In this document: in pieces, positions 1-6,025 of the stretch
Numbering within the stretch: position 1 is the first letter of the stretch
How the letters are laid out: each line of letters opens with the position of its first letter
Made by a program: the position numbers and the translations under genes
Notes under the pieces: generated by a model
Seen by the model: the letters and a program-made list of their open reading frames with translations, nothing else
What the model was told of the DNA's origin: nothing
Database searches by the model: none
Source: Thiotrichaceae bacterium
GTDB lineage: Bacteria > Pseudomonadota > Gammaproteobacteria > Thiotrichales > Thiotrichaceae
DNA: 6,316 nucleotides
NCBI GenBank assembly: GCA_027008665.1
Contig: JALVEA010000497.1
Location: forward strand, 1 to 6,316
Direction of reading: 5' to 3'

Positions 1-682
1 TGCCTTGAAAGACGACTGAGAGCAGGGGGGCTGAGGATAAAGTGGAAATCATTCCAATTAAAAGTGCCAATGTTTTAAGTAGATTGCTGAACTTAAAACG
101 ATACAATAACAGTAAAATAATAAAGGGAAAGAAGATAGCACCAATTGTTCCATATAATATGGGATGGGCGAATAAGTTGGTGGTACGCATAATATCGAAG
201 CGGATATAGTAATGGGTATAAAGTTTCCAGTTGAGAGAGTCATGTCCAGTTATATTTTTTGCCCATTCATGCAAAATACGATGATGTGCTAAAGCTTCGT
301 AAATGGAAAAAATCACTAATAATGCCAGTATAGTGACAAAGAGCATATTGATTTGATAGTAGCTTTTAGGCGTGGTAATGAGTCCTCGCGCTAAATAAAA
401 AGCCCCTAGTATTTCTATGGTTAAAATACCTGATGATTCAATCCCTTTTTGAAGACCATGATTGTAGATCAGACTCACAGAGGCAAAAATAATAAAAATA
501 AACAATAATATATCGATTAAATCAGCCTTTTCTAAAAGATCTTTGATATTTAATAAGGAGTATACCAACGCAATGCCTAACACCACGCGATAGGCCTCAA
601 TTCGCAAAGAGCCGACTAGATAGTGAAACTCAACAGGGATAAATATCGAAATAACAAACAGAACTCCGAGCACTTTAAACAT
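1..682 (-). CDS. Wzy/O-antigen-ligase-like polysaccharide polymerase, C-terminus cut by window edge
   Basis: The frame starts at ATG 682-680 and stays open for 227 codons to the left edge, so the C-terminal part is missing. The visible protein is very hydrophobic, with likely membrane segments near residues 3-18, 32-48, 57-76, 84-100, 111-130, 172-195 and 202-218. A loop around residues 135-165 is rich in His, Tyr and Trp. The stretch RTTNLFAHPILYGTIGA and the later STLSSAPLLSV resemble the conserved HP..yG and S.S.gPlla stretches of Wzy/WaaL-type (O-antigen ligase family) proteins, which join or transfer lipid-linked glycans at the periplasmic face of the inner membrane. The start is supported by AGAGG seven bases upstream. 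The ATG shares one base with the flippase stop (TAATG), indicating translational coupling. Whether it acts as polymerase or ligase cannot be decided, because the large periplasmic loop and the end lie outside the window. Confidence 0.75.
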   Translation of the reverse strand, partial: MFKVLGVLFVISIFIPVEFHYLVGSLRIEAYRVVLGIALVYSLLNIKDLLEKADLIDILLFIFIIFASVSLIYNHGLQKGIESSGILTIEILGAFYLARGLITTPKSYYQINMLFVTILALLVIFSIYEALAHHRILHEWAKNITGHDSLNWKLYTHYYIRFDIMRTTNLFAHPILYGTIGAIFFPFIILLLLYRFKFSNLLKTLALLIGMISTLSSAPLLSVVFQG

Positions 683-1983
683 TATGCGACCTCTATTTTT
701 TCGGTAGTTGATAAGAGCTTATGAGATAGGAATAAAATAACAATGACCATGCTTAAAAAGACATTGGTTATCAATGTTGCACTAGCGGCTCCCTCAATGC
801 CGTATTTTGGTACGAGTAAGATATTGCAAATAAGATCGACGACTAAAGCGAGAAGCAAGACGGTATTTAAATAACGCACTTTATCGCGGATTATAAACAT
901 AAAGGAGAAGGTTAGGCTGGTGGCGCGAAAAAATTGAGCCAATAGTAAAATAATAAGGGTTATTTTAGCACTAACGTATTGATCACCAAAAATAAATAAG
1001 AGCCAGTAAGCTAAGGCTAACATTAATAAAGTGACGCCAAAGAGGAGTGCAACTACTAAAATAGTGGACTGCCAGAAAAACCTTTGTAGTTTTTCTTTTT
1101 TATGGTGAAAAATCGAGAGTAGGCGTGGGTAAATGGTGGCATCTAATGCGCCAAGAAAAAAGAGGCTAATAAAGGAGATTTTAGCCGCCACATTATAAAG
1201 AGCAACTGCTTCATTTTGTAGATAATATCCGACCATTAGCGTATCAACCCAAAGCATAAGAAAGGCAGAATAAGAAATAGGGGCGAGTGGGATTGAGTCT
1301 TTAAAGAGTTTAAAGGGGCTAGGGGCATCAATAGATGCTTGTTTTTTTAGGGATAAATGCGGTAGTACCACAAAAACAGATAAAATCCCGGCCAGTATAA
1401 TAGAGAAAATATAGAGATTAACGCCTAATTGATTATCTTTAAAAGCAGTCCAAAAAAGCCCGATAAGTAATAGATAACTAATCGCAGGCAGTGCATTTTG
1501 TACTAATACCGAAGAGGAGCTGCGTTTTAATCCTTTTAAGTAAAAACTATTGGTGGTGATGAGGTTGAAAAATAATAAACTAATGCCTGCTAGTCTCAAC
1601 TCATTCAGTGCAATTTCATTGTGAAAAAAAGTATCGCGTATCCACGGACTAGCGATAAACCAAATCAGAATAAAAACAAAGGAAGTGACAGCAAGTAATT
1701 TATAGCTATTGATTAAAATATGGCTTCGTTGTTGAGCATGATCATCAGCAAGACTAGCAACCGATTTTACAATAAGCTGATCAACCCCAATGCGACTAAT
1801 CAATGAGACACCTGTGACAAACAGCATCAGCATAAAGATCACACCTGCTTCAGACATATCAAGTAGGCGTGTAATTACAATAGAAGCAGTGAAGTTAAGA
1901 GCAACCCCTGTAAAGCGGGCAATAATGGATAAAAAACTATTAACTAATAGCGAGTTATTCAATACTTTTTGTAACAGGCTCAT
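682..1983 (-). CDS. Wzx-type oligosaccharide flippase (MOP superfamily)
   Basis: Encodes a 433-residue, strongly hydrophobic protein with about 12 predicted membrane segments, the size and layout of polysaccharide flippases of the Wzx/PST type in the MOP superfamily. Typical elements are the N-terminal amphipathic stretch followed by a segment with FTASIVITRLLDMSEAGVIF, and a mid-protein segment (LAPISYSAFLMLWVDTLMVG) matching the start of the second six-helix half. Such proteins move undecaprenyl-linked repeat units from the cytoplasmic to the periplasmic leaflet. I chose ATG 1983-1981 because the upstream gene's TAG ends one base before it, so re-initiating ribosomes would land there. AGGA at 2000-1997 is a weak ribosome binding site, 13 bases away. 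An in-frame GTG at 2016 would add 11 polar residues, but has no good ribosome binding site and would overlap the upstream gene by 32 bases. The stop overlaps the next start by one base. Substrate is unknown. Confidence 0.88.
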   Translation of the reverse strand: MSLLQKVLNNSLLVNSFLSIIARFTGVALNFTASIVITRLLDMSEAGVIFMLMLFVTGVSLISRIGVDQLIVKSVASLADDHAQQRSHILINSYKLLAVTSFVFILIWFIASPWIRDTFFHNEIALNELRLAGISLLFFNLITTNSFYLKGLKRSSSSVLVQNALPAISYLLLIGLFWTAFKDNQLGVNLYIFSIILAGILSVFVVLPHLSLKKQASIDAPSPFKLFKDSIPLAPISYSAFLMLWVDTLMVGYYLQNEAVALYNVAAKISFISLFFLGALDATIYPRLLSIFHHKKEKLQRFFWQSTILVVALLFGVTLLMLALAYWLLFIFGDQYVSAKITLIILLLAQFFRATSLTFSFMFIIRDKVRYLNTVLLLALVVDLICNILLVPKYGIEGAASATLITNVFLSMVIVILFLSHKLLSTTEKIEVA

Positions 1984-1984
1984 A

Positions 1985-2470
1985 CTAGTTTGTTGTTCCT
2001 GTTTCGATATAGTCACCTAAAAAGCCAACCAATCGATCTAATTTTTCATTCTCTGTTGATGAGGAAACCTGTAACGCCTTGGTATCACATAATAAAGTAT
2101 ATAATTCAGCCTGTGTTGGCGCGGCATAGACACCTGATAATTTAGCCATCCATTGAATCCCATCTGCTTGATGATTATTACGGTGTTCGCCTAATTCAAA
2201 TTGTCGATTCATAACAATAATGGGGGTGTTATGTTGACGTGCGCTAATAATATTCCCCATACCTGCATGAGAGACAAAAACAGAGGCTTGTTTGATATAA
2301 TTATTATATTGCTCAGGATCTAAAAATCGTTGCCAGTTAATATTTTGTGGAAGATACTCGCCGTCGGCTATTTGGGCAATCACCTCTTCATCATAATCAG
2401 CCGCCCATTGATCCATATTCTCAATTAAACGATCAAAGGGAAACTGTGTTCCTACAGCAACGAAAATCAT
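1985..2470 (-). CDS. Alg13/PssE-like glycosyltransferase catalytic subunit (GT28 C-terminal domain)
   Basis: A 161-residue soluble protein matching the C-terminal half of GT28-type UDP-sugar glycosyltransferases, as in eukaryotic Alg13 and bacterial PssE. It begins MIFVAVGTQFPFDRLI, the family's VTVGT..pFDrLi signature. SHAGMGNI (residues 67-74) and the following NRQFELGEHRNNHQ (88-101) correspond to the nucleotide-sugar-binding HAG.G and ..geH...HQ elements. By family knowledge it supplies the donor-binding domain and needs the Alg14-like partner encoded just upstream, which anchors it to the membrane and supplies the acceptor side. Its ATG overlaps the partner's TGA as ATGA, which favours matched synthesis. 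GAGG sits nine bases before the start, within a short palindrome (ACCGAGGCTCGGT). The sugar transferred is not predictable; UDP-linked sugars are usual. Confidence 0.9.
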   Translation of the reverse strand: MIFVAVGTQFPFDRLIENMDQWAADYDEEVIAQIADGEYLPQNINWQRFLDPEQYNNYIKQASVFVSHAGMGNIISARQHNTPIIVMNRQFELGEHRNNHQADGIQWMAKLSGVYAAPTQAELYTLLCDTKALQVSSSTENEKLDRLVGFLGDYIETGTTN

Positions 2471-2931
2471 AAGACCGAGCCTCGGTAGAAAATAGTTTTT
2501 TCATCACTTAAATCCTCCCATTGTGTCATCACAAGATTGGCATGTTTTTTCACCATTTTTCCTGAACGGGATAACACTTTGACATTGGCAATACTATCAA
2601 CCCAAATGGTTTTAATGGGGAGAAATTTACAAAGTAGCACCGCCATAACGCCGGGTGCTGCGCCTGTGGAGATAATGGTATGAGGGCGTTCGCGTATTAA
2701 AATGGATAAAAGCTGAAAGGTAACAGGAATAAGATTTAATTTACTATCAGCACTTGCATCCGTAATCGCATAGACTTTTCTTTTTCCTTGTTGTGCGGAG
2801 GATTTATACTGTGCCCTTGGTGTTGCATAAACCACATCAAAGCGATCTTCAAGTTGGTTGCAAATCTTATTAAGCTGTATCCAATGCCCACCAGGGGAAG
2901 ATATTGCAAGTATTTTGGTTTTTTTTGTCAT
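2467..2931 (-). CDS. Alg14/PssD-like glycosyltransferase subunit (membrane-anchoring partner)
   Basis: A 154-residue protein resembling Alg14/PssD, the N-terminal half of a split GT28-type glycosyltransferase. The opening ILAISSPGGHWIQL (residues 7-20) carries the family's GGH..qL motif. IISTGAAPGVMAVLL (86-100) matches the conserved STG..pg stretch, followed by KTIWVDSIANV (107-117), and the end FYRGSVL is also family-like. In this family the protein recruits the Alg13-like subunit to the inner membrane and binds the lipid-linked acceptor. The hydrophobic segment around 94-112 fits a monotopic membrane contact; the classical N-terminal anchor of eukaryotic Alg14 is absent, as is usual for short bacterial versions. 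The ATG directly follows the methyltransferase stop (TAAATG, no gap), with AGGAAG nine bases upstream. The start is therefore secure. Confidence 0.9.
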   Translation of the reverse strand: MTKKTKILAISSPGGHWIQLNKICNQLEDRFDVVYATPRAQYKSSAQQGKRKVYAITDASADSKLNLIPVTFQLLSILIRERPHTIISTGAAPGVMAVLLCKFLPIKTIWVDSIANVKVLSRSGKMVKKHANLVMTQWEDLSDEKTIFYRGSVL

Positions 2932-3891
2932 TTAAGCAGGCTTCCTAAGATAAAAAGCAGCCTGATCACCTTTATGTTGCTTATTGAGTTTATGACTGCG
3001 TTTTTCAAACTCCGCAATATCTCGTTGTGAAAAAGCCGATTGCTCTGGATTAACAGCATAAGAGTTTTGATCGTTGAGGTTAATCCCATTTTTATATTGC
3101 TCGCTACCCCAAAACTGAAAGGCGAAGGAATCATAAACAACGTCTTCCATCTGCAAATTCACCTTCTCTGCTAGTAACTTTATGCTATCAATTGAATGCA
3201 AAAATAAATGACGAGGTGCATCAAGCTGTACCCAATGAGTTCCATAATATTCCCATGCCCATGAGGAGGAGGTCGGAACGCGAATTAAACAGACTCCATT
3301 GGGTTTGAGTAGCTCAAATGCCTTTGCCAGTGTTTGTTGTTGATCAAACACATGCTCAAAGGAATGATGGAACATAATCAAGTCCCAGCCACCTTGTTGC
3401 ATCTCATGAATGGATTTTTTCTCAATTTTTAAACCATTGTCATACTGTATTTCCTCAGCATTAAAAGGATCAATGCCGAGTAAATTCTTAAATCCAGTTG
3501 CTTTCAATGAATGCAGTAAATGCCCGGCACCACAACCCACATCTAAAATATGTGAATTCGTTGTGATCCCTGTTTTTTGCAGTGTATGAATTTTACTATG
3601 AGGTAAAAAGGAGTGAATTATTCTTCCTACAAAACACTTCCCTGTGGCGGCATAGAGATCACGTTTAGTCACTAAAAATCGCTTCAGCCCTGTTGGAGAT
3701 TGAATCTTATCATAAGAATAGTAATCTTCATCAGGGTAATAGCTAGGCAAGTTTTCAGGTATATTGACAATTTGCACACAGCCACAAGCATTACATTCTA
3801 AGTAGTCATGTTGATCACCAATACCAAGCATCATTTCAGTTGCTTGGTGAAAGTGATTGTTTTCACTATTATTGCAAATTCTACATTGCAT
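2932..3891 (-). CDS. Class I SAM-dependent methyltransferase with N-terminal four-cysteine (zinc-ribbon-like) motif
   Basis: A 319-residue protein with two parts. The N-terminus has Cys3-x2-Cys6 and Cys33-x2-Cys36 (then Cys38), a likely zinc ribbon, followed by a tyrosine-rich YYPDEDYYSY stretch (51-60). The Rossmann-fold domain has motif I ILDVGCGAG (115-123), acidic residue D141 in LLGIDPF, motif IV-like DLIMFHHSFEHV (169-180), and LLKPNGVCLIRVP as the motif VI/beta-5 region. WVQLDAPRHLFLHS follows, as often seen in methyltransferases of polysaccharide clusters. The layout recalls sugar methyltransferases with a zinc-binding N-terminal domain (NovU/TylC3 type), but the protein is shorter than that roughly 400-residue group and lacks a convincing C-terminal domain of that type. 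Methylation of a sugar or nucleotide sugar is inferred from the neighbours; target atom and substrate are unknown. The start has GAG eight bases upstream, nine bases after the rmlA stop. Confidence 0.85.
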   Translation of the reverse strand: MQCRICNNSENNHFHQATEMMLGIGDQHDYLECNACGCVQIVNIPENLPSYYPDEDYYSYDKIQSPTGLKRFLVTKRDLYAATGKCFVGRIIHSFLPHSKIHTLQKTGITTNSHILDVGCGAGHLLHSLKATGFKNLLGIDPFNAEEIQYDNGLKIEKKSIHEMQQGGWDLIMFHHSFEHVFDQQQTLAKAFELLKPNGVCLIRVPTSSSWAWEYYGTHWVQLDAPRHLFLHSIDSIKLLAEKVNLQMEDVVYDSFAFQFWGSEQYKNGINLNDQNSYAVNPEQSAFSQRDIAEFEKRSHKLNKQHKGDQAAFYLRKPA

Positions 3892-3900
3892 AATCTATTC

Positions 3901-4767
3901 TCATTTTACTAAGTTGATTAAATATTGACCGTACCCACTTTTCTTGAGTGGTTCTGCTAATGTGAGTAATTGTTCTGTGCTGATATAACCCATTTGCCAT
4001 GCAACTTCTTCGGGACTCGCAATTTTAAGCCCCTGACGATCCTCAATAATGCGTATATAATTAGCAGCATCCAATAAAGCGGAATGGGTGCCAGTATCAA
4101 GCCAAGCGGTACCGCGTTTTAACATCTCCACTTCAAGTGTCCCCTGTTGCAGATAGATTTTATTCACATCGGTAATTTCCAACTCACCCCGTGGCGATGG
4201 TTTAATTTCTTTAGCAATATCCAACACATCATTATCATAAAAATACAAACCCGTTACCGCATAATGGGATTTAGGCTGTAATGGCTTCTCTTCAAGACTT
4301 AATGCTTTACCGTCTGAATCAAATTCAACCACACCATAACGCTCAGGATCATTGACATAATAACCAAAGACAGTTGCGCCAGACTCCTGTTTAGCAACAC
4401 ATTGTAAGCGTTCAGATAACCCTTCGCCATAATAAATATTATCGCCAAGAATTAAAGTAACAGCATCATGCCCCACAAAATCACGCCCAAGAATAAAAGC
4501 CTGTGCCAACCCCTCTGGCTCAGGCTGAATAGTATACTGAATATTCAAACCCCATTTAGAACCATCCCCTAATAGATTTTGAAATTGAGGGCTATCATGG
4601 GGGGTGGTGATAATCAAAATATCTTTAATACCAGACAGCATCAGCACCGTTAAAGGATAATAAATCATCGGCTTATCATAAACAGGCATTAACTGTTTAC
4701 TCACCACCTGCGTTAATGGATGTAACCGTGTACCACTTCCCCCCGCGAGGATAATTCCTTTTCTCAT
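3901..4767 (-). CDS. rmlA: Glucose-1-phosphate thymidylyltransferase (RmlA)
   Basis: Converts dTTP and alpha-D-glucose 1-phosphate to dTDP-glucose and pyrophosphate in the cytoplasm, the first step toward dTDP-L-rhamnose and other dTDP-deoxysugars. The 288-residue product has the normal family length. It carries the nucleotide-binding GGSGTRLHPLT (residues 9-19), SKQLMPVYDKPMIYYPL (23-39), LILGDNIYYG with metal-binding D109, EEKP with K161, GELEITDVN (194-202) and AWLDTGTH with D224. Every expected signature is intact. The chosen ATG (4767-4765) has AGGAAG six bases upstream and gives the standard start MRKGIILAGG. The frame is open further upstream to an ATG at 4884, but those 39 residues run through a repeat and do not belong to the family. 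It is the first visible gene of the operon. rmlB, rmlC and rmlD are absent from the window, so the final sugar is not fixed. The alternative symbol is rfbA. Confidence 0.96.
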   Translation of the reverse strand: MRKGIILAGGSGTRLHPLTQVVSKQLMPVYDKPMIYYPLTVLMLSGIKDILIITTPHDSPQFQNLLGDGSKWGLNIQYTIQPEPEGLAQAFILGRDFVGHDAVTLILGDNIYYGEGLSERLQCVAKQESGATVFGYYVNDPERYGVVEFDSDGKALSLEEKPLQPKSHYAVTGLYFYDNDVLDIAKEIKPSPRGELEITDVNKIYLQQGTLEVEMLKRGTAWLDTGTHSALLDAANYIRIIEDRQGLKIASPEEVAWQMGYISTEQLLTLAEPLKKSGYGQYLINLVK

Positions 4768-4773
4768 TATCAA

Positions 4774-4779
4774 CTTCCT
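4774..4779 (-). promoter_or_regulatory. Ribosome binding site of rmlA
   Basis: AGGAAG, read on the minus strand, lies six bases before ATG 4767. It decides between this start and the longer open frame from 4884, which lacks family-like sequence in its extra part. Confidence 0.75.
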
Positions 4780-4843
4780 ATTCCAATTATCAAAACGATG
4801 CCTAGAATACATGATAATAGCGTTAAGTATCCAATCGCTTTTC

Positions 4844-4868
4844 CAAAGGAGTGAAAGCTTCAGCTTTT
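4844..4868 (+). repeat. REP-like repeat, copy 1
   Basis: A 25-bp unit with core GGAGTGAAAGCTTCAGC, identical over its full length to the copy at 4893-4917. Its right half can fold as a short hairpin, AAAGC/GCTTT with a TTCA loop, preceded by the unpaired GGAGTG. This GGAG-plus-hairpin layout resembles REP units handled by RAYT (TnpA-REP) transposases; that link is inferred. Confidence 0.75.
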
Positions 4869-4892
4869 GCCATATCGATGCCATTAGAGATA

Positions 4893-4917
4893 CAAAGGAG
4901 TGAAAGCTTCAGCTTTT
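4893..4917 (+). repeat. REP-like repeat, copy 2
   Basis: Perfect direct copy of 4844-4868, offset by 49 bp. It faces copy 3 in inverted orientation across a 44-base spacer, so a transcript could form a long stem of nearly 25 base pairs with few mismatches. No T-run follows on either strand, so it is not a classical intrinsic terminator. Confidence 0.75.
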
Positions 4918-4961
4918 ACGTCAAATAAAATCTGGCGTATCTAAAAAGCTAAAATTGAAGG

Positions 4962-4986
4962 AAAAGCTAAAGCTTTCACTCCTTTA
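4962..4986 (-). repeat. REP-like repeat, copy 3 (inverted)
   Basis: Read on the minus strand it matches copies 1 and 2 at 23 of 25 positions, with a T in place of C in the hairpin loop and a T at the first base. Its outer end coincides with the TAA (4986-4984) that closes the continued regulator frame. Confidence 0.7.
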
Positions 4987-5106
4987 GTTCACTTTAAAAT
5001 CAACACAGCTATAAACACTCTTATCATCCTTATCAAGATGCGCCTTTTTAAGTCGCTTGTACACTTTCAGGGCCTCGCTAGGTAGAAAAACAAATGGATA
5101 TTTCTA
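4984..5106 (-). pseudogene. In-frame continuation of the WYL regulator beyond its TAG stop
   Basis: After TAG 5106-5104 the same reading frame continues for 39 sense codons and ends at TAA 4986-4984. The translation begins KYPFVFLPSEALKVYKRL and ends YSCVDFKVN. It has balanced, protein-like composition, unlike the other frames here, which are broken by stops. Likely explanations are a nonsense mutation of a longer gene, which leaves this as its disconnected C-terminal remnant, or amber readthrough. Chance openness over 39 codons cannot be excluded in one sequence. Confidence 0.45.
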
Positions 5107-5946
5107 TTTTTTTAAAGTCTGGTTTGCTTTTTTTTGATAACAATTCTTTCCTTTATCCAGCCAAAGTCGTACCCCGTATTTCCAGTCCACACGCTCCATT
5201 TCTCGACAAATATATCCCAGCATCGCATGACGTACTTTAATCGTGCGACTTTTCTTACTGCCCAAACTGTAATCAGCTTGTAAAGCCTGTTGAGCTTCAA
5301 GTGGTAATTTAGGGTTTATTTCAAACTCCAAGCTTAAATAATGATGCCAGCGTTGATCGCTATCTTCAGAAACCCATGTTTCATCGGTTGTTATATTTGC
5401 TTCTAAAATACGGGTTAATACTAAATCAACAAACCAGTTTTTTTCATGATGATAAGCGCGAATATGATAGCGGTAATTAGCATAAACGAGATGATGCGCG
5501 GAGACTGTGATTGAGTCTGTTTTGTCCTTTGATCGATAAATAATATGCATCACCCGCTGTTCACGTATTGCAAACAATACGGTTTTAATAATACGCCGAT
5601 GCTGGGGTGGTTTTAAAAATCTAGCATCTGTTTCAAACGGGACATGATTCCAAACTTTTTCATCCCAATAACGTTCAACTGTGGCAATAGCACCAATATA
5701 ATCAAGATAAGCATTGCTACGGGTGCTGATATTGTCCGTTTTAAAGGCATCCGTTGCCCGATGACATTTTAGAGAAGGGTCATACTCCATATTATCAGGG
5801 TACATCTTGCGGTATTTCTCTATCACTTTTTGCGCGTTTTGTCGAGCAATACCAAATACTTTGGCCAAATGAGGTGCGGTGACTCCCTCTCCCCAGTATA
5901 GACAAGTATCGATATAAGCGAAACGTCTTAACAAGTCATGTTTCAT
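5104..5946 (-). CDS. WYL-domain transcriptional regulator, BrxR/CapW-like, possibly truncated by an amber codon
   Basis: The 280-residue product starts with a winged helix-turn-helix (about residues 5-60). Its pattern, RRFAYIDTCLYWGEGV then LAKVFGIARQNAQKVIEKYRKMYPDNMEYD, is typical of BrxR/CapW regulators. A WYL domain follows (about 120-190), with RVMHIIYRS and YRYHIRAY, where the eponymous W-Y-L reads Y-H-I. A C-terminal WCX-like part contains SLEFEINPKLPLEAQQALQADYSL and IKVRHAMLGYI (205-246). By family knowledge such proteins are dimeric repressors that bind inverted repeats near phage-defence genes (BREX, CBASS) and may respond to a ligand through the WYL domain. The start is ATG 5946; AAAGGAAA lies upstream but about 14 bases away, which is long. 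The frame ends at TAG 5106-5104 but stays open afterwards to 4984, so the protein may have been about 320 residues. It is divergent from the gene at 6026 and probably controls it. The defence role is inferred. Confidence 0.85.
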   Translation of the reverse strand: MKHDLLRRFAYIDTCLYWGEGVTAPHLAKVFGIARQNAQKVIEKYRKMYPDNMEYDPSLKCHRATDAFKTDNISTRSNAYLDYIGAIATVERYWDEKVWNHVPFETDARFLKPPQHRRIIKTVLFAIREQRVMHIIYRSKDKTDSITVSAHHLVYANYRYHIRAYHHEKNWFVDLVLTRILEANITTDETWVSEDSDQRWHHYLSLEFEINPKLPLEAQQALQADYSLGSKKSRTIKVRHAMLGYICREMERVDWKYGVRLWLDKGKNCYQKKANQTLKK

Positions 5947-6025
5947 GTCTAGTAAAAATTTCCTTTGGTTAAATTATTATGATAGAGTTTAACGCACTAA
6001 AATTATTGAAAAAAAGGAAATTTTA
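5947..6025. promoter_or_regulatory. Divergent promoter/operator region
   Basis: This 79-bp gap separates the start codons of the minus-strand WYL regulator and the plus-strand gene at 6026, so it must hold both ribosome binding sites and probably both promoters. It is very AT-rich. A CATAAT hexamer on the minus strand (5980-5975) could be a -10 for the regulator, but no good -35 is seen. GTTAAA (5968-5973) and TTTAAC (5988-5993) form a second, inner inverted repeat. The octamer AAATTATT occurs twice (5971-5978 and 6000-6007). Autoregulation by the WYL protein is inferred from arrangement and family. Confidence 0.6.
5955..6024. repeat. Perfect 12-bp inverted repeat flanking the divergent promoter region
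   Basis: AAAATTTCCTTT at 5955-5966 is the exact reverse complement of AAAGGAAATTTT at 6013-6024, with a 46-base spacer. Each arm contains the AAGGAAA upstream of one of the two divergent starts: about 7 bases from the plus-strand ATG and 14 from the minus-strand ATG. It could be paired operator half-sites, or two similar purine-rich ribosome binding sites that are alike by convergence. Confidence 0.65.

Larger units (their letters stand above)
4768..5103. other. Intergenic stretch with REP-like repeats and putative rmlA leader
   Basis: About 336 bases lie between the annotated regulator stop and rmlA. The stretch contains three copies of one repeat (4844-4986) and, at 4984-5103, an open continuation of the regulator frame. 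The part next to rmlA (4768-4843) should hold the operon promoter unless it lies upstream of the regulator gene. TATTAT and GATAAT hexamers occur on the minus strand, but none has a convincing -35 partner at 16-18 bases. No tRNA, no T-tailed terminator hairpin and no further gene were seen. Confidence 0.6.

Noticed and set aside
58..243. Small minus-strand frame of 61 codons
   Set aside because: It lies entirely inside the long open Wzy/ligase-like gene in another frame and has no protein family features.
1984..2016. Alternative GTG start of the flippase at 2016
   Set aside because: It would overlap the upstream gene by 32 bases and has no good ribosome binding site; ATG 1983 sits one base after the upstream stop. 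Not fully excluded.
1790..2020. Plus-strand frame of 76 codons
   Set aside because: Antisense to the start of the flippase gene and the end of the Alg13-like gene; no ribosome binding site or family features.
2788..3140. Short frames on both strands around the methyltransferase/Alg14 junction
   Set aside because: They overlap two well-supported genes in other frames and lack family-like sequence.
4768..4884. N-terminal extension of RmlA to an ATG at 4884
   Set aside because: The extra 39 residues translate a repeat unit and are not part of the RmlA family; a good ribosome binding site and the standard MRKGIILAGG start lie at 4767.
4844..4986. CRISPR array
   Set aside because: Three units in mixed orientation with unequal spacers (24 and 44 bases) and an internal hairpin fit REP elements, not a direct-repeat array.
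4893..4986. Intrinsic terminator after the regulator gene
   Set aside because: The inverted copies can form a stem, but neither strand shows a T-run after it.
5104..5150. Frameshift at the 7-A and 8-A runs (minus strand) near the regulator end
   Set aside because: Shifting by one base in either direction soon meets a stop or yields sequence that is not protein-like; the plausible continuation is in the same frame after TAG, so a nonsense change explains it better.
5112..5300. Second minus-strand frame of 62 codons within the regulator
   Set aside because: It is an out-of-frame shadow of the WYL gene; its sequence does not match the WCX region, which the main frame does.
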